A stretch of 7,295 bases of DNA from UBA9619 sp964630665. Lineage in GTDB: Bacteria > Pseudomonadota > Gammaproteobacteria > Arenicellales > UBA868. Where the stretch lies: positions 1 through 7,295 of the forward strand of contig CAZVVN010000113.1 of NCBI GenBank assembly GCA_964630665.1, given 5' to 3'. Within the stretch, counting starts at the first letter, position 1, and each line of letters starts with the position of its first letter. Both the position numbers and the translations under genes were made by a program. Under the pieces are notes generated by a model. It was not told the origin of the DNA, searched no databases, and worked only from the letters and a program-made list of their open reading frames with translations. Positions 1-6,386 of the stretch are shown piece by piece.

Positions 1-10
1 CAGGGGATGT

Positions 11-775
11 TCACTGGCCCCGTTGGCGTCCTGCCTCACCGCGTGCCATGAGATCACGAGCGCCAGCTTCAAGCCAGGGCTGGATCTCAACATAGAAAAA
101 GCGCACCCCCATCGCAGAATAACGCTCTATCGTCTCGCTGGTGGCCAGGGTACCCGCGATACGACCGGCACTGATGATCCGTGACAGCGCATCATCGATC
201 TTGGCCTGCACATCCGGATGATGCATGTCCCGCACATGACCCATTGACGCAGCAAAGTCACCCGGGGCAACAAAAAAGACATCGATGTGATCGACCGCGA
301 TAATTTCGTCAAGGTTCTCCCACGCCTCAATGTCCTCGATCAGCACCACCAGCAGAGTCTCATTGTTGGCTCGCTCGTAAAAATCACTGACGTCATAACT
401 CTGCCGGCTTGGGAAATAGCCTCGCTTTCCAATCGGCGGGAACTTGCCACCGGCGACAACGTTCTGCGCCTGGGAACGGCTATTGACGTGTGGCATAACA
501 ATACCCTGTGCGCCCCGGTCCAGTGTCCGATAGATCAGGCCCTGATCATTGGCATTGACACGGGCCACAGATGTCATACCCCAGATATCGCAAGCTCGAG
601 TCAGATTACCGAGCTCAGCGGCGTCCACACCGCCATGCTCACCCTCGAGCCAGATTCCATCGGCGCCGATCGGACCAAAAGCATCAATCGCATCTGGGTG
701 CACTAATCCACTGACGACTATGGCATTCTCACCGGCAGCCAGCTTCCGCTTGACACGATTGGGTCTCATTTCCAT
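11..775 (-). CDS. HpcH/HpaI-family aldolase (2-oxo acid retro-aldolase type)
   Basis: This 254-residue protein has the usual length of the HpcH/HpaI aldolase family (TIM barrel, class II, divalent metal). Family enzymes reversibly cleave 4-hydroxy-2-oxo acids, or 2-keto-3-deoxy sugar acids, to pyruvate (or a related oxo acid) plus an aldehyde in the cytoplasm. Visible motifs in order are WLEGEHGG (residues 42-49) with the catalytic His47, ARVN with Arg72 as the likely oxo-acid binder, RGAQGIVMPHV (87-97), PPIGKRGY (113-120), IED with metal ligand Glu147, and APGDFAASMG (170-179) with metal ligand Asp173. All key residues are present, so the enzyme should be active. The first motif differs from the common D-x-EHG form, which may affect specificity. 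The start is well fixed by a ribosome binding site 8 bases upstream. It is the last gene of the leftward group. The family is confident; the substrate is unknown. Confidence 0.93.
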   Translation of the reverse strand: MEMRPNRVKRKLAAGENAIVVSGLVHPDAIDAFGPIGADGIWLEGEHGGVDAAELGNLTRACDIWGMTSVARVNANDQGLIYRTLDRGAQGIVMPHVNSRSQAQNVVAGGKFPPIGKRGYFPSRQSYDVSDFYERANNETLLVVLIEDIEAWENLDEIIAVDHIDVFFVAPGDFAASMGHVRDMHHPDVQAKIDDALSRIISAGRIAGTLATSETIERYSAMGVRFFYVEIQPWLEAGARDLMARGEAGRQRGQ

Positions 776-783
776 TATCTGTT

Positions 784-789
784 CTCCTT
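784..789 (-). promoter_or_regulatory. Ribosome binding site of the HpcH-family aldolase
   Basis: On the minus strand the sequence reads AAGGAG, then 8 bases, then ATG at 775-773. This supports the outer of two nearby in-frame ATG codons; the second is two codons further in. The strong site also suggests that the aldolase gene is translated independently of the MFS gene, 297 bases upstream. Confidence 0.8.
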
Positions 790-833
790 TGCTTCTTACT
801 CATCGGATGACTTGCTCACATGCGGTTATCAGA

Positions 834-1047
834 TCAGCTCTGTGAACTGCCCGGACTCCTAACCAGTTCAACGGAAAGATCAGCCCTTTCCTCTGGATTC
901 CCAAGTGCCACCAACGCATCCCAATGATCTACACCGAGCATTTCGTTGGCCTGTGGCCAAGTCGGCCTTGCAGGACCAACATAAGTTCTCTTTGCCTTTT
1001 TGGCAAGCCTACCCGGCGTGCCCTATGATCAGCAGTCCCACTTTCAA
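834..1047 (-). pseudogene. Possible small gene with a single-base frameshift, unidentified
   Basis: The gap between the MFS gene and the HpcH aldolase gene contains protein-like reading on the minus strand. From a TTG at 1047-1045 the frame reads LKVGLLIIGHAG and then stops at TAG (1011-1009). The next frame, open from 1022 to the TGA at 836-834, continues as RLAKKAKRTYVG, then a stretch containing MLGVDHWDALVALG and NPEERADLSVELV. Removing one T (position 1011) joins the two into about 70 residues. The composition, with charged and hydrophobic residues alternating, looks more like a real protein than most noise frames. However, no ribosome binding site is visible before the TTG, and I do not recognise the product. 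An intact 35-residue frame from the ATG at 941-939 is an alternative, also without a clear ribosome binding site. It may be a gene remnant, a sequencing error, or chance. Confidence 0.25.
946..960. repeat. Perfect 6-bp dyad with 3-base spacer
   Basis: TTGGCC-TGT-GGCCAA is an exact inverted repeat in the gap between the MFS and HpcH aldolase genes. No T-run follows it on either strand, so it does not look like an intrinsic terminator. It overlaps the possible small coding stretch and may be incidental. A regulator binding site for the HpcH aldolase gene, about 170 bases from its start, is possible but unproven. Confidence 0.35.
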
Positions 1048-1072
1048 GGCCCAGCACTGAATCCACTGATGG

Positions 1073-2248
1073 TCACTCCCGCTGTAGACCTGCTCTCAGC
1101 AAGGCGCACAAGGGCAAGGGCACCAGTGTCACTACAGCCATCGCACCAATCGCAGTGCCGACGCTGAATAGATCCGCGAGAACCCCGAACAGAATAGGTG
1201 CTGCCACCGACGCGCCATTGGCAGTCGTATAGATCATCGCAAAGCCACGCGACTGCCTCGTTTCAGCGACAAAGTTGCCCACCGCCCCATAGGTAATGGA
1301 AGATGAACCCTGCAGAACCACGCCGAGCAGTGGCAGCAGCAAGAAAGCAGCGATTGTTGGTACCAGGAATACCGTCACTATGCCCACGGCCGTGAGCGTC
1401 TCGACCAGAAACAATGATCGAATGACACCGATGCGGGCCGCCAAGTGCCCACAGGCAAACTTCCCACAAACACCCCCGGCCAGCGTTGCCACAACGGCGA
1501 ATGCAGCAAGAGACGGTGCGACCTGCTTCTCCAGCATCAGGAACGCGACAAAAACCAGAAACCCGTCCTGGACAGCAATATCAAAAAACACGATGGCAGC
1601 AAGGCCACCAAAACCCACGCGATCCCGTATGCCCCAACCGACATCGCGTCGCTCGGCTTGCGACTCTCTGTCGGCAACCGCTTTCACCCCGACCACCCGT
1701 AGCCCCAGCCATAAAACGCCCGCGGCGATGAGCGCCAACACACCATACCCAGCGACTAGAGCCTGCCAGCCGATTCCAAAACCGAGCAACAGACTCGCGA
1801 TACCGGTAAACACGAGCTTGCCGGTATCACCACTTGCGTTGTAGGTCCCCAGCGCAATGCGCCGCCCGGAGCCCTCAAACGCACCGCTGATCAGAGAAGA
1901 GCACAGTGAGTGCTGAAACGCCCCCCCACAACCGGCGACGAACAGAGCCAGCAACACACCATGATAACCCCCGGCAAGAGACAGACTGACGTAGCCGATC
2001 CCGGCACCCATGAGTCCGACAACTAACAATTTGTGTTGTCCCAGTCGCTCGGACAGGATACCAGCCGGTATTTCCAGCAACCACATCAGGCCACTGTGGA
2101 CCGCGCGAATGGTGCCGATCTGCGCATAGCCGAGACCAAAACTCTGGGCAAGAATCGGCAGCAGCACGTAGATCGTGGATGTCAATCCATCCTGGACACC
2201 GTGCACACCAGCACAGGACACCAGGATCCGTGTTCTGTGAGATCTCAT
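1073..2248 (-). CDS. MFS transporter, fosmidomycin-resistance (Fsr)-like group
   Basis: This 391-residue inner-membrane carrier has the usual length and twelve-helix pattern of the major facilitator superfamily. The N-terminus (HGVQDGLTSTIYVLLP, residues 16-31) resembles the Fsr-type pattern, with an acidic residue at the start of helix 1. Motif A lies between helices 2 and 3 as GILSERLGQHKLL (63-75), and a weaker copy, CGKFACGHLAARIG (261-274), follows helix 8. A hydrophilic central loop at about 187-212 separates the two six-helix halves. Transport is probably proton-coupled. Neither substrate nor direction can be read from sequence; its place between two catabolic aldolases suggests import of a substrate or export of a related compound. 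No good ribosome binding site precedes the ATG at 2248, so the start is less sure, although only about seven residues precede helix 1. A 160-base gap separates it from the upstream threonine aldolase gene on the same strand. Confidence 0.88.
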   Translation of the reverse strand: MRSHRTRILVSCAGVHGVQDGLTSTIYVLLPILAQSFGLGYAQIGTIRAVHSGLMWLLEIPAGILSERLGQHKLLVVGLMGAGIGYVSLSLAGGYHGVLLALFVAGCGGAFQHSLCSSLISGAFEGSGRRIALGTYNASGDTGKLVFTGIASLLLGFGIGWQALVAGYGVLALIAAGVLWLGLRVVGVKAVADRESQAERRDVGWGIRDRVGFGGLAAIVFFDIAVQDGFLVFVAFLMLEKQVAPSLAAFAVVATLAGGVCGKFACGHLAARIGVIRSLFLVETLTAVGIVTVFLVPTIAAFLLLPLLGVVLQGSSSITYGAVGNFVAETRQSRGFAMIYTTANGASVAAPILFGVLADLFSVGTAIGAMAVVTLVPLPLCALLRAGLQRE

Positions 2249-2379
2249 TGAACGGGTTGACTCGCAGTGGCTGTCATACCATAGGCGGACCGGAACACTG
2301 TTAACACCAATCGTTCTACCCGCTCACGACAGCAAATAAGTCGATCAAACATTGAAACCAGTGCAACTCGACCTGACGA

Positions 2380-2404
2380 TTCCGGAAAATTGTTTCTGAT
2401 CAGA
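2380..2404. repeat. Two short palindromes just after the threonine aldolase stop codon
   Basis: TTCCGGAA (2380-2387) and TCTGATCAGA (2395-2404) are perfect palindromes lying 7 bases apart, 5 to 29 bases beyond the minus-strand stop of the threonine aldolase gene. Neither forms a GC-rich stem followed by T residues, so termination is not supported. They could be regulator sites for the downstream MFS gene. The rest of the 2249-2408 gap shows no gene. Confidence 0.3.
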
Positions 2405-2408
2405 CCGC

Positions 2409-3479
2409 TCACCCTTCCTGATCCGCAATCCGTCGACTGACTCCTGTGATGACGCTCAGCAGCGCGTCTACTTGGTCGGACGTCGTGTTCCAGGCTGCCA
2501 CAAATCGCACAGCGCTACCGTCAAGCTCTTCGTGATTCAGTTCTACTCCCTCGCTCCGAAGACCTTCAACAACCTCACTTGTTATCCGCACAAAGACCTC
2601 ATTCGACTGGGTTGGATAAGCCAGCCCGATTCCTGGCAGATGGGCGAGGCCCTCGCTCATTCGTCTGGCCATGGCATTGGCTTGACGGGCGTTTCGCAGC
2701 CAGAGATCATCGGCCAGATAAGCCTTGAGCTGGGCCGATATAAACCGCATCTTGGACAACAGCTGGCCCGAACGCTTGTGCTGAAATCGAAAGCCTTCAG
2801 CCAATTCAGGTTTGAAGAAAACTACTGCTTCGGCCGCTAGACAACCATTCTTGGTACCGCCCAGCGACAGGACATCGATACCCGATCTCCAGGTCATTTG
2901 AGCCGGTGTGGAATCCAGTGCAACCAGCGCGTTGGCAAAACGGGCCCCATCCATGTGGACCTTGAGCCCATGAGAATGTCCGATAGAGGAGATCGCTGCA
3001 ATCTCCTCAAGCGGATACAGCGTGCCGGATTCGCAGGCCTGGGTGATGCTCACAGACGCTGGCTGTGCGTGATGCACGTTGCCACTGCCGTAAACCGCTC
3101 TGTCGAGTGTTTCTGCAGTAATCCTGGCATTTTCACCTGGAAGGTCGATCAACTTGGCTCCACCGGTGAAAAGCTCCGGCGCGGCACATTCGTCAGTGTT
3201 GATGTGGGCAAGCTCGTGGCAATAAATTTTTCCATACGAGGGCGTGATTGCCGAAAGCGCCAGAGCATTGGCCGCCGTACCACTGCTGACCGGAAATACC
3301 AGAGCATCCGTTTCGAAGATCTCACTCAGCTGTGATTCGAGGCTATGGGTATACTCATCATCGCCATAAGAATTGGCCGTGCCAACGTTCGCCGCAACTA
3401 CCGCATCGATCACTTCTGGGCAGGCGCCGGACACATTGTCCGAGGCGAAGCTGTTGACGTCCGGTGTCTTCGCTGTCAT
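2409..3479 (-). CDS. ltaE: Low-specificity L-threonine aldolase (PLP-dependent)
   Basis: This 356-residue protein belongs to the beta-eliminating lyase/threonine aldolase family (fold-type I PLP enzymes). These enzymes cleave L-threonine, L-allo-threonine and other beta-hydroxy amino acids to glycine plus an aldehyde in the cytoplasm. Diagnostic segments are FASDNVSGACPEV (residues 11-23), SYGDDEYT (37-44), SSGTAANALAL (65-75, phosphate-binding region), AHINTDECAAPE (91-102) with the ring-stacking His92, HMDGAR (175-180) with Asp177 for the PLP nitrogen, and SLGGTKNG (205-212) with the Schiff-base Lys210. The overall pattern, including SGQLLSKMRF (237-246), resembles the Pseudomonas-type enzyme more than the shorter E. 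coli one. The start is supported by AGGTG 5 bases before the ATG. It heads the leftward group and is divergent from the dioxygenase gene. Broad aldehyde specificity fits a catabolic role, but a housekeeping role in glycine/threonine metabolism is equally possible. Confidence 0.95.
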   Translation of the reverse strand: MTAKTPDVNSFASDNVSGACPEVIDAVVAANVGTANSYGDDEYTHSLESQLSEIFETDALVFPVSSGTAANALALSAITPSYGKIYCHELAHINTDECAAPELFTGGAKLIDLPGENARITAETLDRAVYGSGNVHHAQPASVSITQACESGTLYPLEEIAAISSIGHSHGLKVHMDGARFANALVALDSTPAQMTWRSGIDVLSLGGTKNGCLAAEAVVFFKPELAEGFRFQHKRSGQLLSKMRFISAQLKAYLADDLWLRNARQANAMARRMSEGLAHLPGIGLAYPTQSNEVFVRITSEVVEGLRSEGVELNHEELDGSAVRFVAAWNTTSDQVDALLSVITGVSRRIADQEG

Positions 3480-3799
3480 GTCATCACCTAGCTCAGTGTT
3501 TCTTTGTTGGATGAGGTGTTACCCTGTGCTGTCTCCGCCCTCAGCGGGCCCGATTGTGCCTGTTCACGACGGGCTGGGTCCAACAGACTCGGTGTCTGCC
3601 GATTTCTCCCGATTGTAGAGCCCAGGCGGCTCTGCCTTGAATCCCGATCTGAAGCTCGAATACACTCAAACGGCACATTTTTTGAAAGAACCTATCACGA
3701 GACAGCGAAACCTCGACAGTTATTCTGTATGACCTGCAGGCCATCCCCCTCAATGAGCATGTTAGGACCAAAGCCCAAGGTACAGACCTTCAAGACTGA
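3480..3799. promoter_or_regulatory. Divergent intergenic region between the threonine aldolase and dioxygenase genes
   Basis: These 320 bases separate two gene groups transcribed away from each other, so both promoters and any shared operator should lie here. No convincing gene is present: the open frames on both strands lack ribosome binding sites and recognisable motifs. I could not find a -35/-10 pair close to consensus in either direction. Visible structures are an inverted repeat CAGAC-TCGGT-GTCTG (3584-3598), a T-run at 3678-3683, and AAGGT-ACAG-ACCTT (3777-3790) just before the dioxygenase start. A regulator encoded outside the window may bind here. Confidence 0.5.
3777..3790 (+). repeat. 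Small inverted repeat next to the dioxygenase start
   Basis: AAGGT-ACAG-ACCTT can form a 5-bp hairpin ending 9 bases before the ATG at 3800. The AAGG in its left arm is the only Shine-Dalgarno-like element nearby but is about 19 bases from the start, which is too far unless the hairpin shortens the distance. It could be a regulator half-site pair or a translation control element, or it could be chance. Confidence 0.3.
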
Positions 3800-4669
3800 A
3801 TGATGACCCTTGAGATCAACCCGCTGGATGCGGCCCTGGGCGCACGAATCAAGGGAGTACACCTGAACTCCGAGGTCTCAGCCCACGACTTCGACCTCAT
3901 CGCCGAGGCTCTGATCGACCACCATGTTCTGGTCTTCCCAGAACAGGATATCAGCGAAGCAGAACAGGTCGGGTTCAGCAGCAACTTCGGGGAACTCGAG
4001 ATCCATCCTTCCAAGGCACACCGCTCAAGCGCACAGCCTGAGATCTACCGTGTGGCTAATGTAGGTGAAGACGGCACGATCTTTCCGGTCGACAGCTACA
4101 AGGCGAGATATCTGACGGGCACGCGGGTCTGGCACACCGACAGCTCTTTTCGGGCCATACCCAGCATGGGCTCTCTTCTTCGCGCAGTCGAGATACCTCC
4201 CCGAGGAGGCCAAACATCGTTCTGCAATTTACATTCTGTTTATGAAAAACTACCCGAGAAGCTGAAGAAAATCGCAGATCACCATGTAGCAGTGCACAGT
4301 TACGACTATATACAGACGCTCGTTTTCGGCGATAAGGCCAGGAGCTTCAATCATCATGACGATCTGGTTCAGCAACATCCCCTGACAAGATCACACCCTG
4401 TCACAGCGCGTCGTTCGCTCTATATCAGCCCTCACACGATCTCGCAGGTCGTCGGTCTGTCCGAGGCCGACAGCAGAGCATTCCTGGACGAGATCTACGA
4501 ATTCGCCAGCCAGGACGAGTTTGTCTACCAGCATACCTGGAATGAGAACGACGTCCTGATGTGGGACAACCGCTGTACCATGCACGCGGTTGCACTTTAT
4601 GACTCGGCACGCTACCGGCGAGTCTTGTTACGAACCACCATCGCTGGAGAAGGACCCGTTGTGCGATAG
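3800..4669 (+). CDS. TfdA/TauD-family 2-oxoglutarate/Fe(II)-dependent dioxygenase
   Basis: This 289-residue protein has the normal length for the TauD/TfdA family, which couples 2-oxoglutarate decarboxylation to hydroxylation of a small, usually anionic substrate. The iron-binding facial triad is clear: His112 and Asp114 in VWHTDSSF (110-117) and His262 in CTMHAVALYD (259-268). The segment SLLRAVEIPPRGGQTSF (125-141) carries the conserved GGQT turn with Thr139. Arg274 and Arg278 in RRVLLRTTI (273-281) are the likely 2-oxoglutarate carboxylate binders. WHTDSSF followed by SLL resembles TfdA (2,4-D dioxygenase) more than the taurine enzyme TauD, but that does not define the substrate. An in-frame TGA directly precedes the first ATG, so the gene cannot extend upstream; translation starts at 3800 or at the next codon, 3803. 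No good ribosome binding site is visible. The amidohydrolase gene follows after 16 bases, so the two are probably co-transcribed. Confidence 0.94.
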   Translation: MMTLEINPLDAALGARIKGVHLNSEVSAHDFDLIAEALIDHHVLVFPEQDISEAEQVGFSSNFGELEIHPSKAHRSSAQPEIYRVANVGEDGTIFPVDSYKARYLTGTRVWHTDSSFRAIPSMGSLLRAVEIPPRGGQTSFCNLHSVYEKLPEKLKKIADHHVAVHSYDYIQTLVFGDKARSFNHHDDLVQQHPLTRSHPVTARRSLYISPHTISQVVGLSEADSRAFLDEIYEFASQDEFVYQHTWNENDVLMWDNRCTMHAVALYDSARYRRVLLRTTIAGEGPVVR

Positions 4670-4671
4670 TC

Positions 4672-4675
4672 GGAG
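4672..4675 (+). promoter_or_regulatory. Ribosome binding site of the amidohydrolase gene
   Basis: GGAG lies 10 bases before the ATG at 4686 and only 2 bases after the dioxygenase stop codon. It supports this start and independent re-initiation within the two-gene transcript. Confidence 0.5.
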
Positions 4676-4685
4676 CAGTTGAGTC

Positions 4686-5600
4686 ATGGAGGACGACATC
4701 CCTATCGTTGATGCACACCACCATCTCTGGGATCTCCAGCGAAATCACTACCCATTTCTTGCCGGCGAGCCTGATCCGAAATTCTTTCTGGGTGACTACA
4801 GCGGATTAAGAAACAATTATCTACCCGTCGATTACCGTCGCGATGCGGCTGATCACAACATCGTCGCGACCGTGCACTGTGAAGCCGAGTGGGACCGTAC
4901 CGACCAACTGGGCGAGACTCTTTGGCTAGAGGAAATAGCCAAATCTCATGGCATGCCTGATGCAATTGTCGGACACGCCTGGCTCGACACTCCGGACGCA
5001 GAAGATGTGATCGCCCGTCAGGCCGATCACCCGCTGGTCCGCAGCATCCGCTCCAAACCGAAGACTGGCGACTCGCCTGGGGCGTTGGCTAACGATGCAC
5101 TCGGTAGCATGGGTGACCCGAAATGGCGCCGGGGTCTGAAACTACTCGAGAAATACTCTCTCAACTATGACCTTCGGGTTCCACCGTGGCATCTCGTCGA
5201 AGCCGTTGAAGTCGTCCGGTTGATCCCAACAACACCAGTGATCATCAACCACACGGGCTTTCCTTGGGACCGGAGCGATGCTGGCATGGCCCAGTGGCGC
5301 AGCGCCATGACCGCTATGGCCAGAGAGCCCAACACGCTGGTCAAGCTGTCAGAATTCGGCCTCAGAAATAAGCCCTGGGACTACTCCGAAAACCGGGCAA
5401 TCGTGCTCGAGACTATTGAGCTTTTTGGGCCAGGACGGTGCATGTTTGCCAGCAATTTTCCGGTTGCCGGCCTGCGGATCGGTTTTGATGCGCTATACAC
5501 CGCCTACAAGTCGATGGTTAAAGAGTTCTCTCGGGAGGAGAAGCTGCAACTCTTTCACGACACCGCTGTTAAGGCTTATCGCCTTGACCTGAAAAATTGA
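4686..5600 (+). CDS. COG3618-type amidohydrolase (metal-dependent TIM-barrel hydrolase, lactonase-like)
   Basis: This 304-residue protein belongs to the amidohydrolase-2/COG3618 branch, which includes L-fuconolactonase, sulfomuconolactonase and pyrone-dicarboxylate hydrolase. Motifs in order are IVDAHHHLWDL (residues 7-17) with metal ligands His11 and His13, VHCEAEWD (63-70), HAWLDTPDAEDV (97-108), VRSIRSKP (118-125) of the barrel core, VIINHTGFPWD (185-195) with His189, and CMFASNFPV (252-260). The last motif carries Asn257 where lactonases of this group usually have an Asp. I recall that this SNFP form occurs in a sizeable subgroup, so it is a subgroup marker rather than damage. Likely chemistry is hydrolysis of a lactone or other cyclic carboxylic compound in the cytoplasm. 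Its 16-base spacing to the dioxygenase gene suggests that it acts on that enzyme's product or a later intermediate. The exact substrate is unknown. Confidence 0.92.
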   Translation: MEDDIPIVDAHHHLWDLQRNHYPFLAGEPDPKFFLGDYSGLRNNYLPVDYRRDAADHNIVATVHCEAEWDRTDQLGETLWLEEIAKSHGMPDAIVGHAWLDTPDAEDVIARQADHPLVRSIRSKPKTGDSPGALANDALGSMGDPKWRRGLKLLEKYSLNYDLRVPPWHLVEAVEVVRLIPTTPVIINHTGFPWDRSDAGMAQWRSAMTAMAREPNTLVKLSEFGLRNKPWDYSENRAIVLETIELFGPGRCMFASNFPVAGLRIGFDALYTAYKSMVKEFSREEKLQLFHDTAVKAYRLDLKN

Positions 5601-5728
5601 GGTACTTAAATCTGCTCGCTTCGGGTCCATAGCCACGGACTCAAGGACCTACACCGAAAAGAACTAACCTATACTGTGCCGGTTCTCAGAATAGAAATGC
5701 TTGTAAATAGCTTTTTGGCGAAGAGAAA
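5601..5728 (+). other. Gap after the amidohydrolase gene, without a clear terminator
   Basis: This 128-base gap marks the passage into AT-richer DNA. GGTCC (5624-5628) can pair with GGACC (5645-5649), and its inner part can pair instead with GGAC at 5637-5640, giving two competing weak stems with no T-run. No gene or RNA is recognisable, so the dioxygenase-amidohydrolase transcript could run on into the next gene. Confidence 0.35.
5670..5675 (+). promoter_or_regulatory. Possible -10 element upstream of the isochorismatase-like gene
   Basis: TATACT matches the sigma-70 -10 consensus at five of six positions and lies about 54 bases before the ATG at 5729. No -35 resembling TTGACA is found 16-18 bases upstream, so this is only a suggestion that the gene has its own promoter. 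Confidence 0.22.
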
Positions 5729-6355
5729 ATGATGCGTCATCGAACAACTAAACCTCGAAAATTGATTGAGGGAAATCCGGCTTTGGTTGTAATAGACATT
5801 CAAAAGGGTAGTTTTCTTCCTGGTGCAAACTCCGGTATTCCACACATGGAGGACAATGTTAAACGTTTGAAGAGAGCTAGAGAGGTGATCGATGCGGCCC
5901 GTACAGCACAGATTCCAATTGTATTCTTTCAAGAAGCTCATAGAAAAGACATGATCGACTTTGGCCGGGAACTAGATGGAAGCGAAGGTATTCATTGTCT
6001 GGAAGGCAATGTGAACACTGAGATCGCAGATCAAGAAGTAGGACTGCAAACGGATGATTACATTATTCGCAAAAGACGATATTCCTGTTTTTTTGGAACA
6101 GACTTTGAAATACTTCTCAAAGGACTCAAAGTAGACACCTTGTTCCTCGTTGGTGGTCTAACCGATGTTTGTGTTCACTATACGTTTGTCGATGCTCATC
6201 AACACGACTACTTTTGCAGGGTAATTGAAGACTGTGTAACAGGATCCAGTATAGAGGCGCACAATGCATCGATCTCAGCGATGGAGTACCTACAAACTGG
6301 GGCCAATTGCCAAAAGGCTGATGTAACTATTGCATTTAGATCATTCAACTGTTGA
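5729..6355 (+). CDS. Isochorismatase-like cysteine hydrolase
   Basis: This 208-residue protein has the Rossmann-like isochorismatase fold, whose members hydrolyse C-N or C-O bonds in small molecules (isochorismatase, N-carbamoylsarcosine amidase, nicotinamidase, ureidoacrylate and biuret hydrolases). The catalytic triad is readable: Asp23 in ALVVIDIQKGS (18-28), Lys115 in IIRKRRYSCFFGTDFE (112-127), and the nucleophile Cys148 in VGGLTDVCVHYT (141-152). The protein is complete and apparently active. The substrate is not predictable, although a free amide or carbamoyl group is common in this family. Base composition differs sharply from the neighbours: hand counts of three 60-base lines give 23, 26 and 19 G+C, against 41 in a line of the preceding gene. 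This suggests separate acquisition. The start is ATG 5729 or the ATG directly after it; the upstream AAGAG is a weak ribosome binding site. Confidence 0.92.
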   Translation: MMRHRTTKPRKLIEGNPALVVIDIQKGSFLPGANSGIPHMEDNVKRLKRAREVIDAARTAQIPIVFFQEAHRKDMIDFGRELDGSEGIHCLEGNVNTEIADQEVGLQTDDYIIRKRRYSCFFGTDFEILLKGLKVDTLFLVGGLTDVCVHYTFVDAHQHDYFCRVIEDCVTGSSIEAHNASISAMEYLQTGANCQKADVTIAFRSFNC

Positions 6356-6386
6356 AAAAGCGTGTGTTGAACCAGAACTGGAGAGG

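Noticed and set aside
287..706. Plus-strand open frame of 139 codons
   Set aside because: It lies antisense to the HpcH-family aldolase, whose catalytic motifs are all intact, and it has no recognisable domain or ribosome binding site.
991..1007. Hairpin TTGCC-TTTTT-GGCAA as a terminator
   Set aside because: The stem is only 5 bp, the T residues are in the loop rather than after the stem, and it overlaps the possible small coding stretch.
880..1008. Alternative minus-strand frame with several cysteines (CWSC, RCRSLGC) read through the TAG at 1011-1009
   Set aside because: It looked briefly like a small zinc-binding protein, but the cysteine spacing is irregular, there is no start codon, and the competing frame reads more like protein.
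1296..1844. Plus-strand open frame of 182 codons
   Set aside because: It is antisense to the MFS gene. Its product is rich in Pro, Thr, Arg and Ala, as expected from a reverse reading of a membrane-protein gene.
2276..2304. Promoter candidate for the MFS gene, TTAACA and TGGTAT 17 bases apart on the minus strand
   Set aside because: The -35 is good (five of six), but the -10 matches only three of six positions, so it is not strong enough to list as a feature.
2898..3335. Plus-strand open frame of 145 codons
   Set aside because: It is antisense to the threonine aldolase over conserved motifs, has no domain, and is a shadow.
3504..3803. Plus-strand open frame of 99 codons in the divergent gap
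   Set aside because: It has no ribosome binding site or family resemblance, an odd Cys/Arg/Ser-rich composition, and it overlaps the dioxygenase start.
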